Part shown: positions 1-12,547 of the stretch, piece after piece
Layout of the letters: each line of letters opens with the position of its first letter
Numbering within the stretch: the stretch's first letter is position 1
Assembly: GCA_001630475.1 (NCBI GenBank)
Contig: KV419397.1
Location: 627,758-691,757, forward strand
Reading direction: 5' to 3'
Length of the DNA: 64,000 nt
Source of the DNA: Sistotremastrum niveocremeum HHB9708
Lineage: Eukaryota; Basidiomycota; Agaricomycetes; Sistotremastrales; Sistotremastraceae
Notes under the pieces: model-generated
Database searches by the model: none
What the model was told of the DNA's origin: nothing
The model's input: the letters and a program-made list of their open reading frames with translations, nothing else
Program-made: the position numbers and the translations under genes

Positions 1-1541
1 TTTGTATGCTACGCGGATGGAGGGGATGGATAGTTGTTCTCCTATAGTTTCTGCTGGGTTTGAAGATGATGACGGGGAGAATGAGACGGTGTGCGCGGTG
101 AGGAGTGAATCGAGGGAGGCGACATTGTCGCATTTTGTGAATGTTATTCCGTGTGCTGCGAGACGCGCGTAATAATCTGAGAAGAATCGACCGACGTCAG
201 ACGGATGGGGGAGATAGTCTACACATCCGCCGTTCCATCAGCTTCAACCAGCCCAAGACTATAGTCTGGAAAACCTACAAGAAAATCCCTCCGGCTCAGC
301 CGGGCCGGGATATCCATCCTACTCTTTCGTCAGATACTGACAACAGATATGAGTGAGGACGGACCTTTGTTACTTTGATTAATTTATATTCATCCTTGAA
401 CCTCAGCGGATCAACGCCCTGCCAATACCCCCCAATAGTATGCCAAACCCCCACATTCAAAACACCCCCCTCCTTCGCTCTCCTCACCACCTCTCCCAAA
501 TCTTTCATTCCATCCAAAAATTCATGTCTAGAATCAAATGATTGAAGTTTGAGATCGTGGACGTCTTGCCAGCCGTCGTCGATGAGGAGTGTGGAGGGGT
601 ATATGGAGAGTGCGTTGAAGTGGTCGAGGGTTTTGAATAATTGTGTCGTGGTACAACCTACAGGAGGCTGTAACGAATTCCACGTACAACTTCCCCCATA
701 AACCCCATCAACACCCATCCCCAAAACAATGAAATAAATGAAAAACGTACTAAGTAAGTCCATCCGAGAAGATCGACCGTTCAGAATCAAGCACCGAAGA
801 ATTCGTCTCGGTGCCAGCTGCCAACCGAGCCGAGTCTATTGCATTTCGTATTGCAAGATGCGGGGAGGGGGAGAAAGAGATGATGAGTTTTGCGTAGAGG
901 GGTTCGGAGTCTTCGCCTGGGCCTTCGTGTAGGACGTCTCTTTCGAATCTTGCTACTATCCCGCCTTCGACGTTTGAGGATGGGGAGCCGCGGAGTGTGC
1001 CCATGTATTCTGGTTCGGTGAGAGGGAGTATGACGGCTACTTTCGTTCCATTCCCGTGGACGTTCGAAGAGCTTGCACTCGAGTCCAGCTGCAGGATTAG
1101 AATCTGCGTATCCAGATCGGCACTCAACCCCTCCTCTCGCGTCCCAACCCTCGGACTCAACCAGAACAACTTCTCCCTCGTCAACCTCACCACACTCCTC
1201 ACCTCCTTCCCCAATGGACCAAGTTCGATAGAGGAGATTTGTCCTGGTGTACCATGATCGAGGGAGAATGTGAGGAGGTAATTCTCTAGATTGATCCGAC
1301 GGATGTCGGTTTGGGGCGAGAGGGAAGGGAAGATATCGAAGATCTCTTTCGAGGACTCAAGATCTGCATCTGAGTCGGTGTCAAGGTGGTGTGCATCGGT
1401 AGTGTGCTCATGGTGTTGATGATGATGATGGGAGATGTGCGAATGATGCGAGCTTCGACTTGGTGTCGGACTTGGAGTCATAGCATGAGATGGGAGGAAG
1501 ATCGATCCAGGATGAACGTCCCCAGGACCGATATACGGCAT
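1..1541 (-). CDS. Raffinose synthase / Sip1-like alpha-galactosidase (partial, runs off left edge)
   Basis: Partial gene read as complement(join(<1..218,279..318,365..689,751..1541)). Seen: GDVHPGS near the N-terminus, a His-rich stretch, a beta-rich N-domain, then YCTWNSL, LLIDDGWQDV, VGVWHTIGGYWQGVDP, YYLPHPSDVGRFFSDYY and FTKCDN, in the order found in the raffinose synthase/Sip1 group of glycoside hydrolase family 36. Known of the family: transfer or hydrolysis of alpha-galactosyl groups; plant members make raffinose, and fungal members are poorly studied. The aspartate of KCDN lies where the family nucleophile is expected. The start is the ATG at 1539-1541; the open frame upstream of it begins only at a GTG. 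The exon of 40 nt (279..318) is small, but its phases agree on both sides. The C-terminal half lies outside the window. It is divergent from the PXR1 gene across about 330 bp. Substrate is inferred only. Confidence 0.85.
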
Positions 1542-1874
1542 CTCTACCACCTAATACTTTCAATCAACAGTAGATGGTACAACAGTGAGTGCAGAGACAG
1601 CAGATGATGTTAAGATGAGATGATCGGGCCCTCCGACGATACCCATCCATTGCCAGTGCTTAATTTTTGCCGAAAACAGACGCTCACCGGCTCCGGTCTC
1701 GGCCTTCGGCTTCCCGGCTTCAAGGATGCCGGTGTCCGGGTCGGAACTCGGCTTCCTGGACTCTTCGCACGCTTTTTCTCTTCCGCCCTGCTTGTCTCAA
1801 GGCTCGTCGTCTTCAACGTCTTCTTCACCCTCAACGTCTTTTCCGTTGAGAAATAAGACTGCTAGTGGCCTGTT
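1542..1874. promoter_or_regulatory. Divergent intergenic region between the Sip1-like gene and PXR1
   Basis: About 330 bp separates two ATGs on opposite strands, so it should hold both promoters. The stretch is rich in C/T on the + strand ahead of PXR1 (around 1760-1850), which is common before fungal housekeeping genes. I see no clear TATA box. Open frames here lack homology cues and are not called. Confidence 0.45.
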
Positions 1875-3413
1875 ATGGGGCTTTCGGGCAGAAAAATTAA
1901 ACAGAGGATAGGACATGATCCGAGGAATTTAACATGGGCAGATGGTATGTCCCTTGTCCTCCCCTCAAACTAAACTAACAACTACTCTCATTTCGTTTCG
2001 CCCTCCTCTCCTTCTTATGAACTTTTACATACATCTCTATTTCGCCTCTGCATACATGCCATCCTCCGTATCTGCGCCATGCAGACGCAGCCAAATTCGG
2101 CCAATCCTACCTCGAGAAATTCGGCTGGCAATCCGGAACAGGTCTAGGCTCCAACGCCGAAGGAATGAAAACACACCTCAAAGTAATGCAAAAACTCGAC
2201 CTCATGGGGATAGGGGGGAATAGGAAAGGAGGGGGTGTGGGGGATGAAGGGGGGCAGGGGAGGGAGTATGAGATGCTTTTGAGGAGGTTGAATGAGGCTG
2301 AGGCTGAGAAGGAGAGGAAGAAGGGGGAGGATGGGAAGGGTGGGAGTGGGAGTGGGAGTAGTAGTGAGGGTGGGGTTGGGGAGGAGAGTGATACGAGTTC
2401 GAGCTCGAGCTCGAGTTCGGGTGAGGAGAGTGAGAGCGATGAAGAGCCCAAGCCCAAGACGAAGAAACGTAAACTCGAAGAGAAAGTTGAAAAAGTCGTC
2501 GTGAAGACGATCGCACCTCGACCAATGGCGTACGTCCTCCCCTCTATTCCATTCGACTACTAACAAAACTACATATATGTACAGACATCGTGCTAAATTC
2601 CTACGCTCGAAAAAACTAGCTTCGGCATCAACAGCATCCATCAACGAAATCCTCGGAATATCCTCCGCCTCCGCCTCAGCCTCAGCTTCAGCTTCTACAG
2701 CACCTACACCTCTCCCTCCCGCTTCACCCTCTCCATCACCTTTTCCCTCAGTATCTGCTGGTGCTGGTATAGGTGCAGGCATCGGCGCAGGAAAAGGACT
2801 TGGATATCTTACACCTGTCAGCGATGATGTTGACGATCGGAAACTGTCGACGTCGGTGAAGAGCGTCGCGGATTATTTCAAGGAGAAGATGGAAGCGAAG
2901 AAGAAAGCCGCCGCCTCTCCCTCGTCGATGTTCGTCAGTGCCACTAGTGCTGTCAAAACGGAGACCCTCGAAACGCAGATCAAAGTCGAGCCTCAGTCCG
3001 AGGTTGTGCCGATTAAATCGAAATCGGAGGAAGGAGATGAGGAGGAGACCAAGGCTCGGGTCAAAACGGAGAAGAAGGAGAAGAAGAAAAAGCGGAAGGA
3101 GAGGAAAGTTGAGGAACAAGCCGTTGACGATGAAGAAGATATGAAGATCGAGGCACCCGAGATCGTCCTCGCCGACACTCCCACAGAACCAGAGAAGAAG
3201 AAAAAGAAAAAGAAAAGGGACAAGGGCGAAAATACGGAACCGACCGCGAAACCGAATGCAGCCGAGAAGATCAAGACAGCGGACGATCATGAATCCGGAG
3301 AACAGAGGTCGGATATTAAGAGAGAGGAAGGTACAATTGGTGATGGTGATGACGCGGAGACCGAGACGAAAAGAGTAAAGAAGAAGCGGAAGAGGGAACA
3401 GAGTTCTCAATGA
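1875..3413 (+). CDS. PXR1: PXR1/PINX1-like G-patch protein (telomerase inhibitor, rRNA processing)
   Basis: Three exons, join(1875..1944,2085..2529,2585..3413), 447 residues. The first exon encodes MGLSGRKIKQRIGHDPRNLT, which matches the conserved N-terminus of yeast Pxr1/Gno1 and human PINX1. Next comes a G-patch (YLEKFGWQSGTGLG, about residues 35-60) running into HLKVMQKLDLMGIG. HRAKFLRSKKLA follows the second intron, as in the family. The rest is low complexity: a Ser/Glu run encoded by GAGCTC-like repeats, an Ala/Ser run, and several Lys/Glu blocks ending near KKKRKR, consistent with nucleolar localisation. Family role: a G-patch cofactor of the DEAH helicase Prp43 in rRNA/snoRNA maturation and an inhibitor of telomerase. 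The first intron is long for this window (140 nt). Confident by motif order. Confidence 0.93.
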
Positions 3414-4383
3414 GTTGATGGTGTGGTGAGTGCCCTCTGCGTCATTGTGATACAGGCACATCAGCATCAGTACTTACTCATCTTTCGTCACTTTGTGTCA
3501 TAGGTCATGATCGTCGGCCGATTGTAGATTCTCTCAGGTCATGGACGGATTGAAGATGTCATGATGTGTATATATGTCAGCACCGTCATGATCAGCAGTA
3601 CTGCGAACATTGGGGAATCCGATGGGCTTATTGGGGACTGGGACTGCGCTTCGCAGTAGTCCATTCCATTCCCATGGGCCATTTTCTGACTTGAGTTTGG
3701 ACGTTCGAGGCGCAGGCGCTCGTCCTGGCCATGGACCATGGACTTCGAACGGATCTTCAACACGAGGACGTGAAGCGAGGCTATGCGAGTACTAGTATAC
3801 TTTGGGGAAGAGATTGGTGATAGAGGGTACCCGAGTCGCTGCGTGGCGTCTCGTACGTCCTACGTACCGGTCAATTCGGTTCGATTTCTGCGACGGGAGT
3901 AAAAGAGGCAAGAGGAGTGTCAGAGCGGTGCGCTTCGGGAAGGCGCTGTAACTGTAACGGGGACAACAATAAGAGTCGGGCAACTCTTACTTGGGCATGA
4001 CACCCGATGGTGCTATGGCGTCGGTGGTCAGATCTGGGGTCGAGATGGCATTGACATGGATATGTACAGTCGGCGGTTGCAGTGTACAGAGTATGTGAAT
4101 ACGATTAGTCGAGAGATCGGAACATCCGGGGAGAAAGCTGCCTCGCGGAAACGGCGTTGCAAGAACAAGTCACAGCCTATTCTCTATATCAGTACATCTC
4201 AAATACCGGTAGCGCTGATCATCACTGCTATTCCTATTCCTATATATCCCCTTCTCTCTCTAAGCCGTCCGCCTTCCAAGCCCACGGTGCCATAGTACTT
4301 CCCCGTCTCTTTCGAAACGGGTGTTCTTGCTCGCACTTTGACTTGATTTCGACGACGTTTGAGTGAGAGACCGTGACCCCTTC
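3414..4383. other. Intergenic, no gene seen
   Basis: About 970 bp between PXR1 and the Ser/Pro-rich gene. The short open frames on both strands have no recognisable motif, no supporting splice sites and no coherent composition. The last 150 bp is probably the promoter and leader of the next gene. Confidence 0.5.
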
Positions 4384-5835
4384 ATGGCTTTTGAACCCCA
4401 GATGCAGTTTGATATTAACACCGTCTCATGGCCTGTCCATTCTATTCCCAGCACGAGCACCAGTACGGGTCTTAGTAGAAGGTGAGCCATCACTCGCTTG
4501 CTTGCTTGCTCTCATCTACTCGAACTCACCGTGACTATCTTCATGTATTCCCGCACAATTAGACGGATGCCCCGCACAGCTGTCGAACAGGATTATTTCA
4601 GTACTATCAAATCGAGTGCGAGACGATCTGATGCGCCTCCGTCTGCGGGTGTGTCGGTTTCAAGGTCCCGCTCGTCGTCGAGGACATCTCCATCATTATC
4701 ATTGACAAATGACTATCGTTCTCATTCAATCAATCCGCACTCGACATCGACTTCAGGCTATCCAACTTACCTCCCCCCTCCCCCTCCTCATTCTCAATCG
4801 CAGTCTCGTTCACGCTCAAGCCGCGATGACCGATCCCGATCGCGGCAACGTGAATTTGATCCCGACGAAGATGTAGATTTATTCGAACGAGCTCATCGGG
4901 ATAATATTCCTTCTTTTCCGCCTTCATCCTATTCACATTCTCATCCACATCATCCGCCTCCGCCTCCTCAGTTATCGCAAGGGCCTCCATCCATATCCAT
5001 CTTCGAACCTTACCCCGTCCCTCCTCAGGCTCAGCCAGTCACAGGACTCGGCCTCGATCTCTTCGGCGACCGTCCGAGTCATACCGCTCCTCTTTCAGCC
5101 CCATCTTCACGTCATCCGAAAGAGAGATCAAGAGATCGAGAAAGATCGCGAGAAAAGGACCCACAAGCGCATTCACCTAACCATGAAGACATTCGCAAAC
5201 AATGTGTGTCTCCTGTGATGCAACACGGTACACCTATAGGCTACTGTCTCATATCCCCTGATCTTCCACCGGGAGGATATATCGAGAAAGGATGGCCTGC
5301 GGGGTTGACTCCTCCTGCGCCTACACCTCTTTATCATCCTCAGCATTCTCGTTCTTCCAGATCGCCTGGGCATTCACCGAATCGGTCGGGGGTTGTAAGA
5401 GGTGGAGTTGATAGTGGTAGTGACAGCGAGAGCGATAGTGATAGCGGAAGTGATAGAGACGGACCCCTCCCACCCTACTCAGGTCCAATAACACCCAACA
5501 CCTCCAATCCCTACCCCCATCCTTACCCCCACCACGCACCCCATCCCCCACCTTCATCATCATTCATATCCGTCCCCCCCTCCTCTCTAGGCCTCCCCCC
5601 CTCAGGCTCATCATCCACCGGCAGACCATTAGAACCTACGAGAATAGGCTACTGGAATCGCCGAGGCGACACCATCTCCCCCACCGGCGCATTCCTCCCT
5701 GCAACTCCTAAACGTTTGTGGCCGGAGGATTTGAAAGCTTATCCTGAGTATGGACTTATGAATGAGGTGGGGAATGTGGTGTTGCCTGTTGGGGGACGGG
5801 AGAGGGTGCAGCTTTGGAGGGAGATGAGTCGGTGA
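4384..5835 (+). CDS. Ser/Pro/His-rich orphan protein with a conserved-looking C-terminal block
   Basis: Two exons, join(4384..4481,4563..5835), 456 residues. The first exon was found by its GTGAGC donor; the 81-nt intron ends in AATTAG and joins SRR to RMPRTAVEQDYF in frame. I do not recognise the family. Most of the protein is disordered: Ser/Arg dipeptides, poly-Pro and His-Pro stretches, and an SDSESDSDSGSDRD acidic-Ser tract. Two stretches look folded: QCVSPVMQHGTPIGYCLISP in the middle, and the C-terminal 65 residues (GYWNRRGDTISPTGAFLPAT, then LWPEDLKAYPEYGLMNEVGN). A regulatory or RNA-associated role would fit the SR-like composition, but that is a guess. A (CTTG)n run lies in the intron at about 4493-4511. 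Confidence 0.72.
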
Positions 5836-8486
5836 GGGGTCTTTCCTTTTAATTTTTCAATTGAAAGTTACGGTCGAGAGTCAAGAGTCGGGAGTTGCGG
5901 GAGTCGAGTTGAGGGCCTGTGGTGGTGGTGGTTGTGTTTTTTTTCGTTTTTTTTTTCGTTTTTGTTTTCATCTTTTGCTCTCGATACCCCCGACATTCAG
6001 AAGTCAATTCGTACATCTTAGTACATACAATCTACATCTGTACACTACCCACAAGCATAATTTCACTGCCTCATCCCATCCCCCATCCCTCCATCCCATC
6101 CACTAGATTTAACCAGATAATTTCTGCGAGGGCATATGAATATTGGCACATGAATGTCATAACCGAGATCGATGCCGGCGATTGCGGCAACTTGAAGCTG
6201 CGGAAGCTATTTGCTGATTTTGCTCCCGTCGGCCCGGGCGCTTTGTTCAACGCCTCGGCCTCGGCTTCGGAATTGATCTTGGTCTTGTAAATCAACTTTA
6301 AGATATTCAAGTTCGTTCCCGATCGCTTTTGGATTCGCTGACATGTAGTGAGCTAGCTCTCATACTATGCCTTAGCCCAGCCCGTGTGCCATCGTTCTGC
6401 CACTGACTGTCTCACCAATTCATGACTTTCTCATTTTTCTGGATTATTTGAATTTGGATGCGCAGTCTGAATGACTGAGTCTGGCAGCGTTGTTTCTCGG
6501 TCAGGCTGTGCACATAGTATGGCTTCAATGGTGAGCATTAACGGAGTGCTTAATTATGGCACTACTGACGGATGGGCGGATGGATGGATGGATGGGCGTT
6601 ACTTGACGGGGCGAGCAGATGAGGTCGGGCGTCTGATGGGCGTCGAAAGTCGTGCCAGTGAGTTAGTGGCGTCTTTCGAAATTTCCAAGAGAAAATTATC
6701 CCAGTGTCTGTGCGGTGCTCTCATGAGTCATGCCAGTGAAGGCTCAGTCGTTGGTTGCGTGGTAAAGTGGTGCTGGCGGTGCTCTTAGCTCGTGAAGCCA
6801 TTGGGCACATTCATTCATGTATGTCTTAACTTGTGTCCGGACTCAGGATGGGCAAGAGTGATCTTGTCTATTCGATTTTCAGGACGCAAAATTCGGAAAG
6901 CAAGATAGTACTATGGATGCGTACCCCTCATTCGGTGAGTGCAACACAACACAATCAATATAATTGATTTCAATCCAGGCGACGCTTCCAAAATTATCCC
7001 GCCGACTCTCCAAATATGCGCGTTTCGTGAAGACAATGCATGCCGCCACTCAGCAGTGGACGACCGCGAGTCTACATTTGGATTGCAATTTAATAAATCA
7101 TTCGACTACTAATTGCAACATCACGGACCATAGGCTGGCTCGGAGATCTCGCATGCCAAGGCAAGCTTTGAAGCAGCGCTATTAGTCTATTACCGGTATC
7201 GAGTTCGAGTCGGCATGGCGGTGCAAATCCTGAGATGGCTTGTTGATGATGGGCCGCCGCGAGGCATCCGTGTCAGTGTCCGGGGAGATGTCGCTGAGAC
7301 CCAAATCGTCTGGTATCGATCTAGGGAGCTGGATTTGGAGGAGGGACTGCTTAACGGTGATACTAGGTTAGGTTTCTGAATGTCGTAAAACTCACGATTC
7401 AGTTTTCCCCGCCAAGAGCAGATTGCGGATGAAGCATGAGGACAGCCTTGCCTATACTGCTATTGTACAACCCTTTCAGGACAATGGAAGTAATTTCTAC
7501 GATAGTCCGACGCTTAGCACGCTTCAATGAACGGTTATCTGATGCTCGGTCAGCTCGGCCAGTCTGTGACTTGGTGTACATGCGCTGTATCGCCTCCAGA
7601 CAAGGTTTAATTCAAAGAACTCCATGTGATAGCATCCTATACATTGCATACGGAGCAAAGAGAATGAATAGACCTCGTGTTTACTCCTCGCCACTCACTG
7701 AATAGCTTCACAGCTCGCCGCCACTGCAGCACATGGCGTGATCCGTCGTTCCTTGGAAAAAACGAGGCTGAGCCTGGAGCTCCAGGATTAATGGGGAAAC
7801 TGGATCGATAGGTCGAGTGTCATGATTCGGATGAGTGGTCATTGTGCAAGTTCACCACTCGCTTCGCTGACCAAAATCATGAATAGTGCCGCCGTATTGT
7901 CTGCTGATCAAGCTGATTTGGAAGATTTAGGTGACGGTCGGAGCAAATAAACCGAGTGTACAGCGACATTAAAACTGATCGAACCGTCCACGAGTTTCCT
8001 ACAGTCCTTGAAGGAGATAAGTCGACGCGAGAATGTCAAAAACACGCGTTCCAGACAATACGATGCCGTCGTACGCGTCATGATAGTAGAGTGACCTTGA
8101 TGCAATAAGGATGATAAGACGATCAGACTGCTATTGTAGACTGCTTTGGGACCAGTGGGTGCATCTGTTGGCCAAAAACACACACAGTTCGATCGTTTGG
8201 TCAGGCGTAAAGTTTTCGATGCCGTTCTTACCGCGGAAGAAACGCGCATTCCATGAGGCGCATTCGGAGAAACTCTCGAATCATGAGTGAAGCGAAGGGA
8301 GCCGGACGCCATTGGAGCTGTAAAGGTTGCTCAAGTGGTTGAACTCTGAGAACGGGCACGTGGGAAGGGTCGTGTTGGTTGGAAACGCGCTTCGGCGATC
8401 ACCGAAACGTGTCTTCTCCGTTCGAGTATTAAAAGACAGGCGTGCTTTGTCTCTGCAGGTTCGAGAAATTCCCTTACTCTACTAAC
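5836..8486. other. Long intergenic stretch without a supportable gene
   Basis: About 2.65 kb. It holds a T-rich tract after the upstream stop (5935-5975), a short (GGAT)n microsatellite around 6576-6595, and only short open frames with no motif. The longest, about 134 codons on the minus strand at 7908-8312, has neither a plausible start context nor a recognisable domain. The last few hundred bases are presumably the FunK1 promoter. Confidence 0.5.
6571..6598. repeat. (GGAT)n tetranucleotide run
   Basis: About five imperfect GGAT units bordered by GGGCG in a non-coding stretch. A simple microsatellite. Confidence 0.7.
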
Positions 8487-11141
8487 ATGTCCCACACTCT
8501 TCCTCAGACTCCTCGAAAGTCAGCCGCTGCACAAAGTGCAGCACTCGCAGCTTTAAGCTTCTCTTCGGGCACGCCGATCGGAAGTTCGAGCAGCAATCCT
8601 CCTGGTATCGAACCACCCCTCCAGGAGGTTATGCTAAATGTCTTGGCTGCGGAACTAGATGGCGCATATTGGATCTCTGACACTATCCTTGATACTCTTT
8701 TTCCGGTTGATCAGCGGATTTATGATGGCGTGCGGAACTCCCCAGAGCTCAAGAGAGTATACTCCCTCCAGCCTGAACACCTCCAGGCTACACGGCGTCC
8801 ATCCATCATGCAATCAACTGCCACAACTGGACCAAACTCTTTGCCAGCGACCCTCCAAGCGTGGCCAGCTACCAAGGCTGGGGAAAGAGCGCACTATCCG
8901 CCTCTACGTACGCTCATTAATACCATCTTGGAACTCACTGCGGCCCAGATACGCAGAACCAGATTACCTGAATCTCAAGTATTGGGCAAACTGGTCTGCT
9001 CCGTCTACGACAGACAGGTGCAGGCGTCAAGCCACACGAAGATTTCAGGACTGTCCCAGAACCTTCTTAAGCCGGATTTGATCCTTTGCACTCGAGCTGT
9101 GGCGCCTACAGATACCTGCTACTGGGGCGACCTCGATGTCGTCATTGAAGTTAAGGAACATTGGCCCATTTTGTTCAATCAAGCGGCAACCTACGCGCGA
9201 TGCATGCTCGCTGAGCCCAGAGCCAAGTCTGGACACCGTCGGCGATTCTGTATCGCTCTTTTGTTTAATCACGACGATATGCATCTTACTTTGGCGGTAT
9301 ACCATCGCTCAGGATGCACCCGGACATTCGAGATGCCCATCTATACGGAGGCAGGATTGGACCGACTTGTGCGTATCATTGCCGGTATTAGATCGATCCC
9401 AGATCTGGAAGATCTGGGTTACGACGTTTCCAGCGACACCAACCCTCTCCTGAAAGACTTTCCCTACTCCAAGACACTTTTTTACCGGTCCAGCGTCTTG
9501 GGAAGGGCAACAAGAGTCGACGAAAGAAGTGATGTTCCTTATGAGGGTACTCAGTCCGTTCTCCACTCGTTCTATGAGAGAGACGCCGAGGAGCTGACAG
9601 ATGCTCTGAAGAGTGAGTTTCGCCTTTAAGTCTCTAGCGATTTGATTTTACATGGGGCACAGAGACCACAATCAGGGACCCAGAGCCCGAGCGCCAACCC
9701 GAAACAGCCGCGCGCAGATCAACACGTATTCAAAAGGGGAAGAGTACGATTTTCTCGTGTCTAAGTTGTCTATCAGTTGACACCTTTGACAGCTGTCCCA
9801 AACAATCCGGTACCTGATCGTGGCCTTGCTCCTCGTGAACCCCAATACATCGCGATAAAAAGATCGTGGGCTACGGATCGCCACCTTGCCGAAGAGGCGG
9901 CTTGCCTCAAAGCTGTGACCGGCATGTTCGGACTTCCTGTTGTTCTTGAGGCCACAAGGAAGATCCCCTTGTTGAAGAGAAGACGATACGACTCTACACA
10001 GCATTTGATCCCCTCCGACGCTATACGAGATCTCATAAGATACTCCAAGGAAGCTCAAAAGCTCGTCCAATTGACTCTATACCCAAACGCAGAAGATGAC
10101 GAGGACAACGAAAATGAAGATGAAGAGGAGGAAGATGGCGAAGACGGACAGGCCTCAAACCCGGACACAGAAATCGACCCGACCATCGCACCCGAAGTGC
10201 GTTTCCACACCCAAGCCATATTCGCGACCATTGGCCTACCCATCGAGAACGTCAAGAGTCCCAAAGTTCTCTTCATAGTCATTGCTCACGCAACTGTGGG
10301 TGAGTACATAGTCAATCTTGGTATTTCTCGATCTGAGTAGCATTCGACACTGGCAGGTCATTGGAACATATTCTCGGAAGGTTATCTGCAGCGAGACGTC
10401 AGTATTGGGAACGTCATGATTTTGAAGCGTCCGGAACCCCGGAAAGTTGTTACAAAGTGAGTCTTTGATGCTGTCTGGCGATACAGTTTTCTAAGGCCAT
10501 CTTTGACAGTCTGGACTCAAAGGTTGCAATGGAGACCCAGAAACCATGCCAAGGTATGTTGATCGATGCCGACCATGTCATCCGATGGTGGAACCGAGGT
10601 CCCGTCCGTTCGGAACGTCGTTCAGTGAGTTCACGTTGTGGATGAGCTCCTGTCCCTGTCCCTAAGCTGAAGCCAGGGAACCATTCCATATATGTCTCTG
10701 CGGCTCTTGAAGAAGTGGATATATTCCGAGAGTGCCATGTTTCCCCACTCCGCGCTGGATGATCTTGAGTCATTCATCTGGATCATTGTTCACATACTGG
10801 CTGTGCGTGTTCCAACAGTAGAGACTGCCCGATGGCTCCAAAATCTTGGTATTCAAGACAAGGAGAGTCATCGTTATACTCGAAAAGGCATGGCAGGGGA
10901 CATCATCGACTGGTACGAGGATTTGGCTACATGTCCCCGACCCTTGCAACCGTTTGTTCCCTTTTTGGGCAGACTAATCCTCCTGTCCAACGACGGGGCC
11001 AAGGCTGCAACACACATGGAAAATATGGGCGCACGTGGCCAACTCACAAAAGAACACGTTTATGAGCGTTGCCGGGATTTCTACCTAAAATACTTGGCTA
11101 TATTTTTCGAGGCTTCGGAGGCTCTTCCTGATACATGGTAG
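8487..11141 (+). CDS. FunK1-type fungal protein kinase, full length
   Basis: Six exons, join(8487..9612,9663..9743,9793..10299,10357..10456,10510..10624,10677..11141), 797 residues, all phases consistent. An N-terminal region of about 370 residues (MSHTLPQTPRKSAAAQ, later DLDVVIEVKEHWP) precedes a split kinase fold. Kinase cues: an N-lobe with YIAIKRSW, an acidic loop (EDDEDNENEDEEEEDGED), YLQRDVSIGNVMIL as the catalytic loop (His of HRD replaced by Gln, Asp and Asn kept), GMLIDADH as the DFG equivalent, GTIPYMSLRLL, then DDLESFIWIIVH. These are hallmarks of the FunK1 family expanded in mushroom-forming fungi, whose targets are mostly unknown. An in-frame ATG also lies at 8442; 8487 was preferred because it starts the family-like MSHTLPQTP. 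Two truncated relatives follow at 14.6 and 17.7 kb. Confidence 0.88.
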
Positions 11142-11679
11142 TGGGATTGTTTGCTTGTGTTAAGAGTTGAATCAACGCTGTATACTATGACCGAAATGTG
11201 ACTACTAGCTACAGGGTAAATCTCGACTTAGTCAGTAGATCGCGATGTTGGACTCAAGCAGTGCCCAATATGTCTGACACTATGACACGAGCTCATCAGA
11301 TGCCCACAATGCATGATAGCGACCTACAAAACGCCTATTCACTCTGACTCGAAACTACTTCTTACCGGAAGGTCATATAGTGGACGGCTCCCACATTCCG
11401 GTCCATCGATATCCTTTTTCAGCAGTTTACTCATCAAGCACATCGCAGCCGCAACATAAGCTAGCGTTTCTTGGGTCAGTGTGGGCTCGTAGTCTCCTCA
11501 GTTGAGCTCTCATTTGAATCTCCTGTGTGTGTTACAGAATATCAAAACACGTTCGATTCTAGAGCCGAGTCGCAACATCCACAGACACGAGCACCTGTGA
11601 CAGAGTTCTACCTCCTCCATACTTGTTATTTATGAAGGCGATTTGGGGGGCTTACCGCTCAAAGTAGGGGTTCCCACGC

Positions 11680-11880
11680 ACGAGATAACATGCGAGATAA
11701 CATGAGTTGTCTCGCGGACCTCAATTACGCTCCTTTGTAGGCCGTCTAAAATCTTGTCGATATTATTCTAGGACGATGTGAATATGAATGATTATCTAGA
11801 GTCTTTAGAAGATTAATTAGTCAAGAGAGAAGCGCCAGGTAGCCCAATGCGAGATAACACGAGATAACATGTGACTGTGA
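11680..11880. repeat. Two clusters of GAGATAACA(T/C)G direct repeats
   Basis: The unit GAGATAACATG or GAGATAACACG occurs as two adjacent copies near 11680-11702 and again as two adjacent copies near 11850-11873, about 170 bp apart and in the same orientation. The flanking words also resemble each other (CACGCACGAGATAACATGCG and CCAATGCGAGATAACACGAG). This looks like a duplicated short motif, possibly the edge of a decayed transposable element. No inverted termini were found. Confidence 0.5.
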
Positions 11881-12530
11881 CAGCGGGTGACGCGTGCAAG
11901 GGCCGAGCTTGCTGCCCTAGTAATTCCCTGCGTGTGAGCTCTCGACGTCTAAGGTGCTGTCAAAAGTGTATTGAGTGGTCTATCGTATCTACTCTGCTCA
12001 CTTTAGAAATTTCAACCAGATTTATAGCCCTTTAGCAACTGCACAAATAAAGAAAGCAGCAAAGGCTGGTCGAATAAGTCCCGGAAGCATTGTGACAGTG
12101 TGTTATGAGCACGAAGAGCTCACTACAATATCTCTCAATAAGTGCTTGTCGATTCGAGCAAAGCGCGGGGCTACGAGCTTCCTGTCATGCCGGCGCAAGT
12201 GGCGAAAAGGCTCCGAAAGGGGTCCGGGCGAAAAATGATAATTTGAGAGGGTTAAAAGACCGAAATCACGTCAGATCCCATTATATGAATCTCCTAGCCC
12301 AGTTGGAGTCCATCCATGAATTTATTGAGCTCGAATTCTCCGCATATAGCCTACCCGAGCCCTTGCCCGAGCCTTCCCTGAGCCAGTCCTTTGGTGTATT
12401 CAAAGCCGCAAATGATACAAAATATTTGACAAAGAGATTAATGAGGTTTGGCTCATATAAAAATGGTGAAACGACGTAGTGACGGTAAGAATAATGTTTA
12501 CCTCCTTCACATGTTGAACCGCGCCGATAG

Positions 12531-12547
12531 GCGCGCGCGCGCGCGCG
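12531..12547. repeat. (GC)n dinucleotide run
   Basis: About 8.5 perfect GC units in otherwise AT-rich non-coding DNA. Alternating purine-pyrimidine runs of this kind can adopt Z-form. Nothing nearby assigns a function. Confidence 0.8.

Noticed and set aside
2748-3467. A 239-codon minus-strand frame rich in Phe and Leu
   Set aside because: It is the antisense shadow of the Lys/Glu-rich PXR1 tail.
7908-8312. A 134-codon minus-strand frame upstream of FunK1
   Set aside because: No recognisable domain and it overlaps the expected FunK1 promoter.
12105-12479. A 124-codon plus-strand frame
   Set aside because: Composition is not gene-like, no recognised motif, surrounded by simple repeats.
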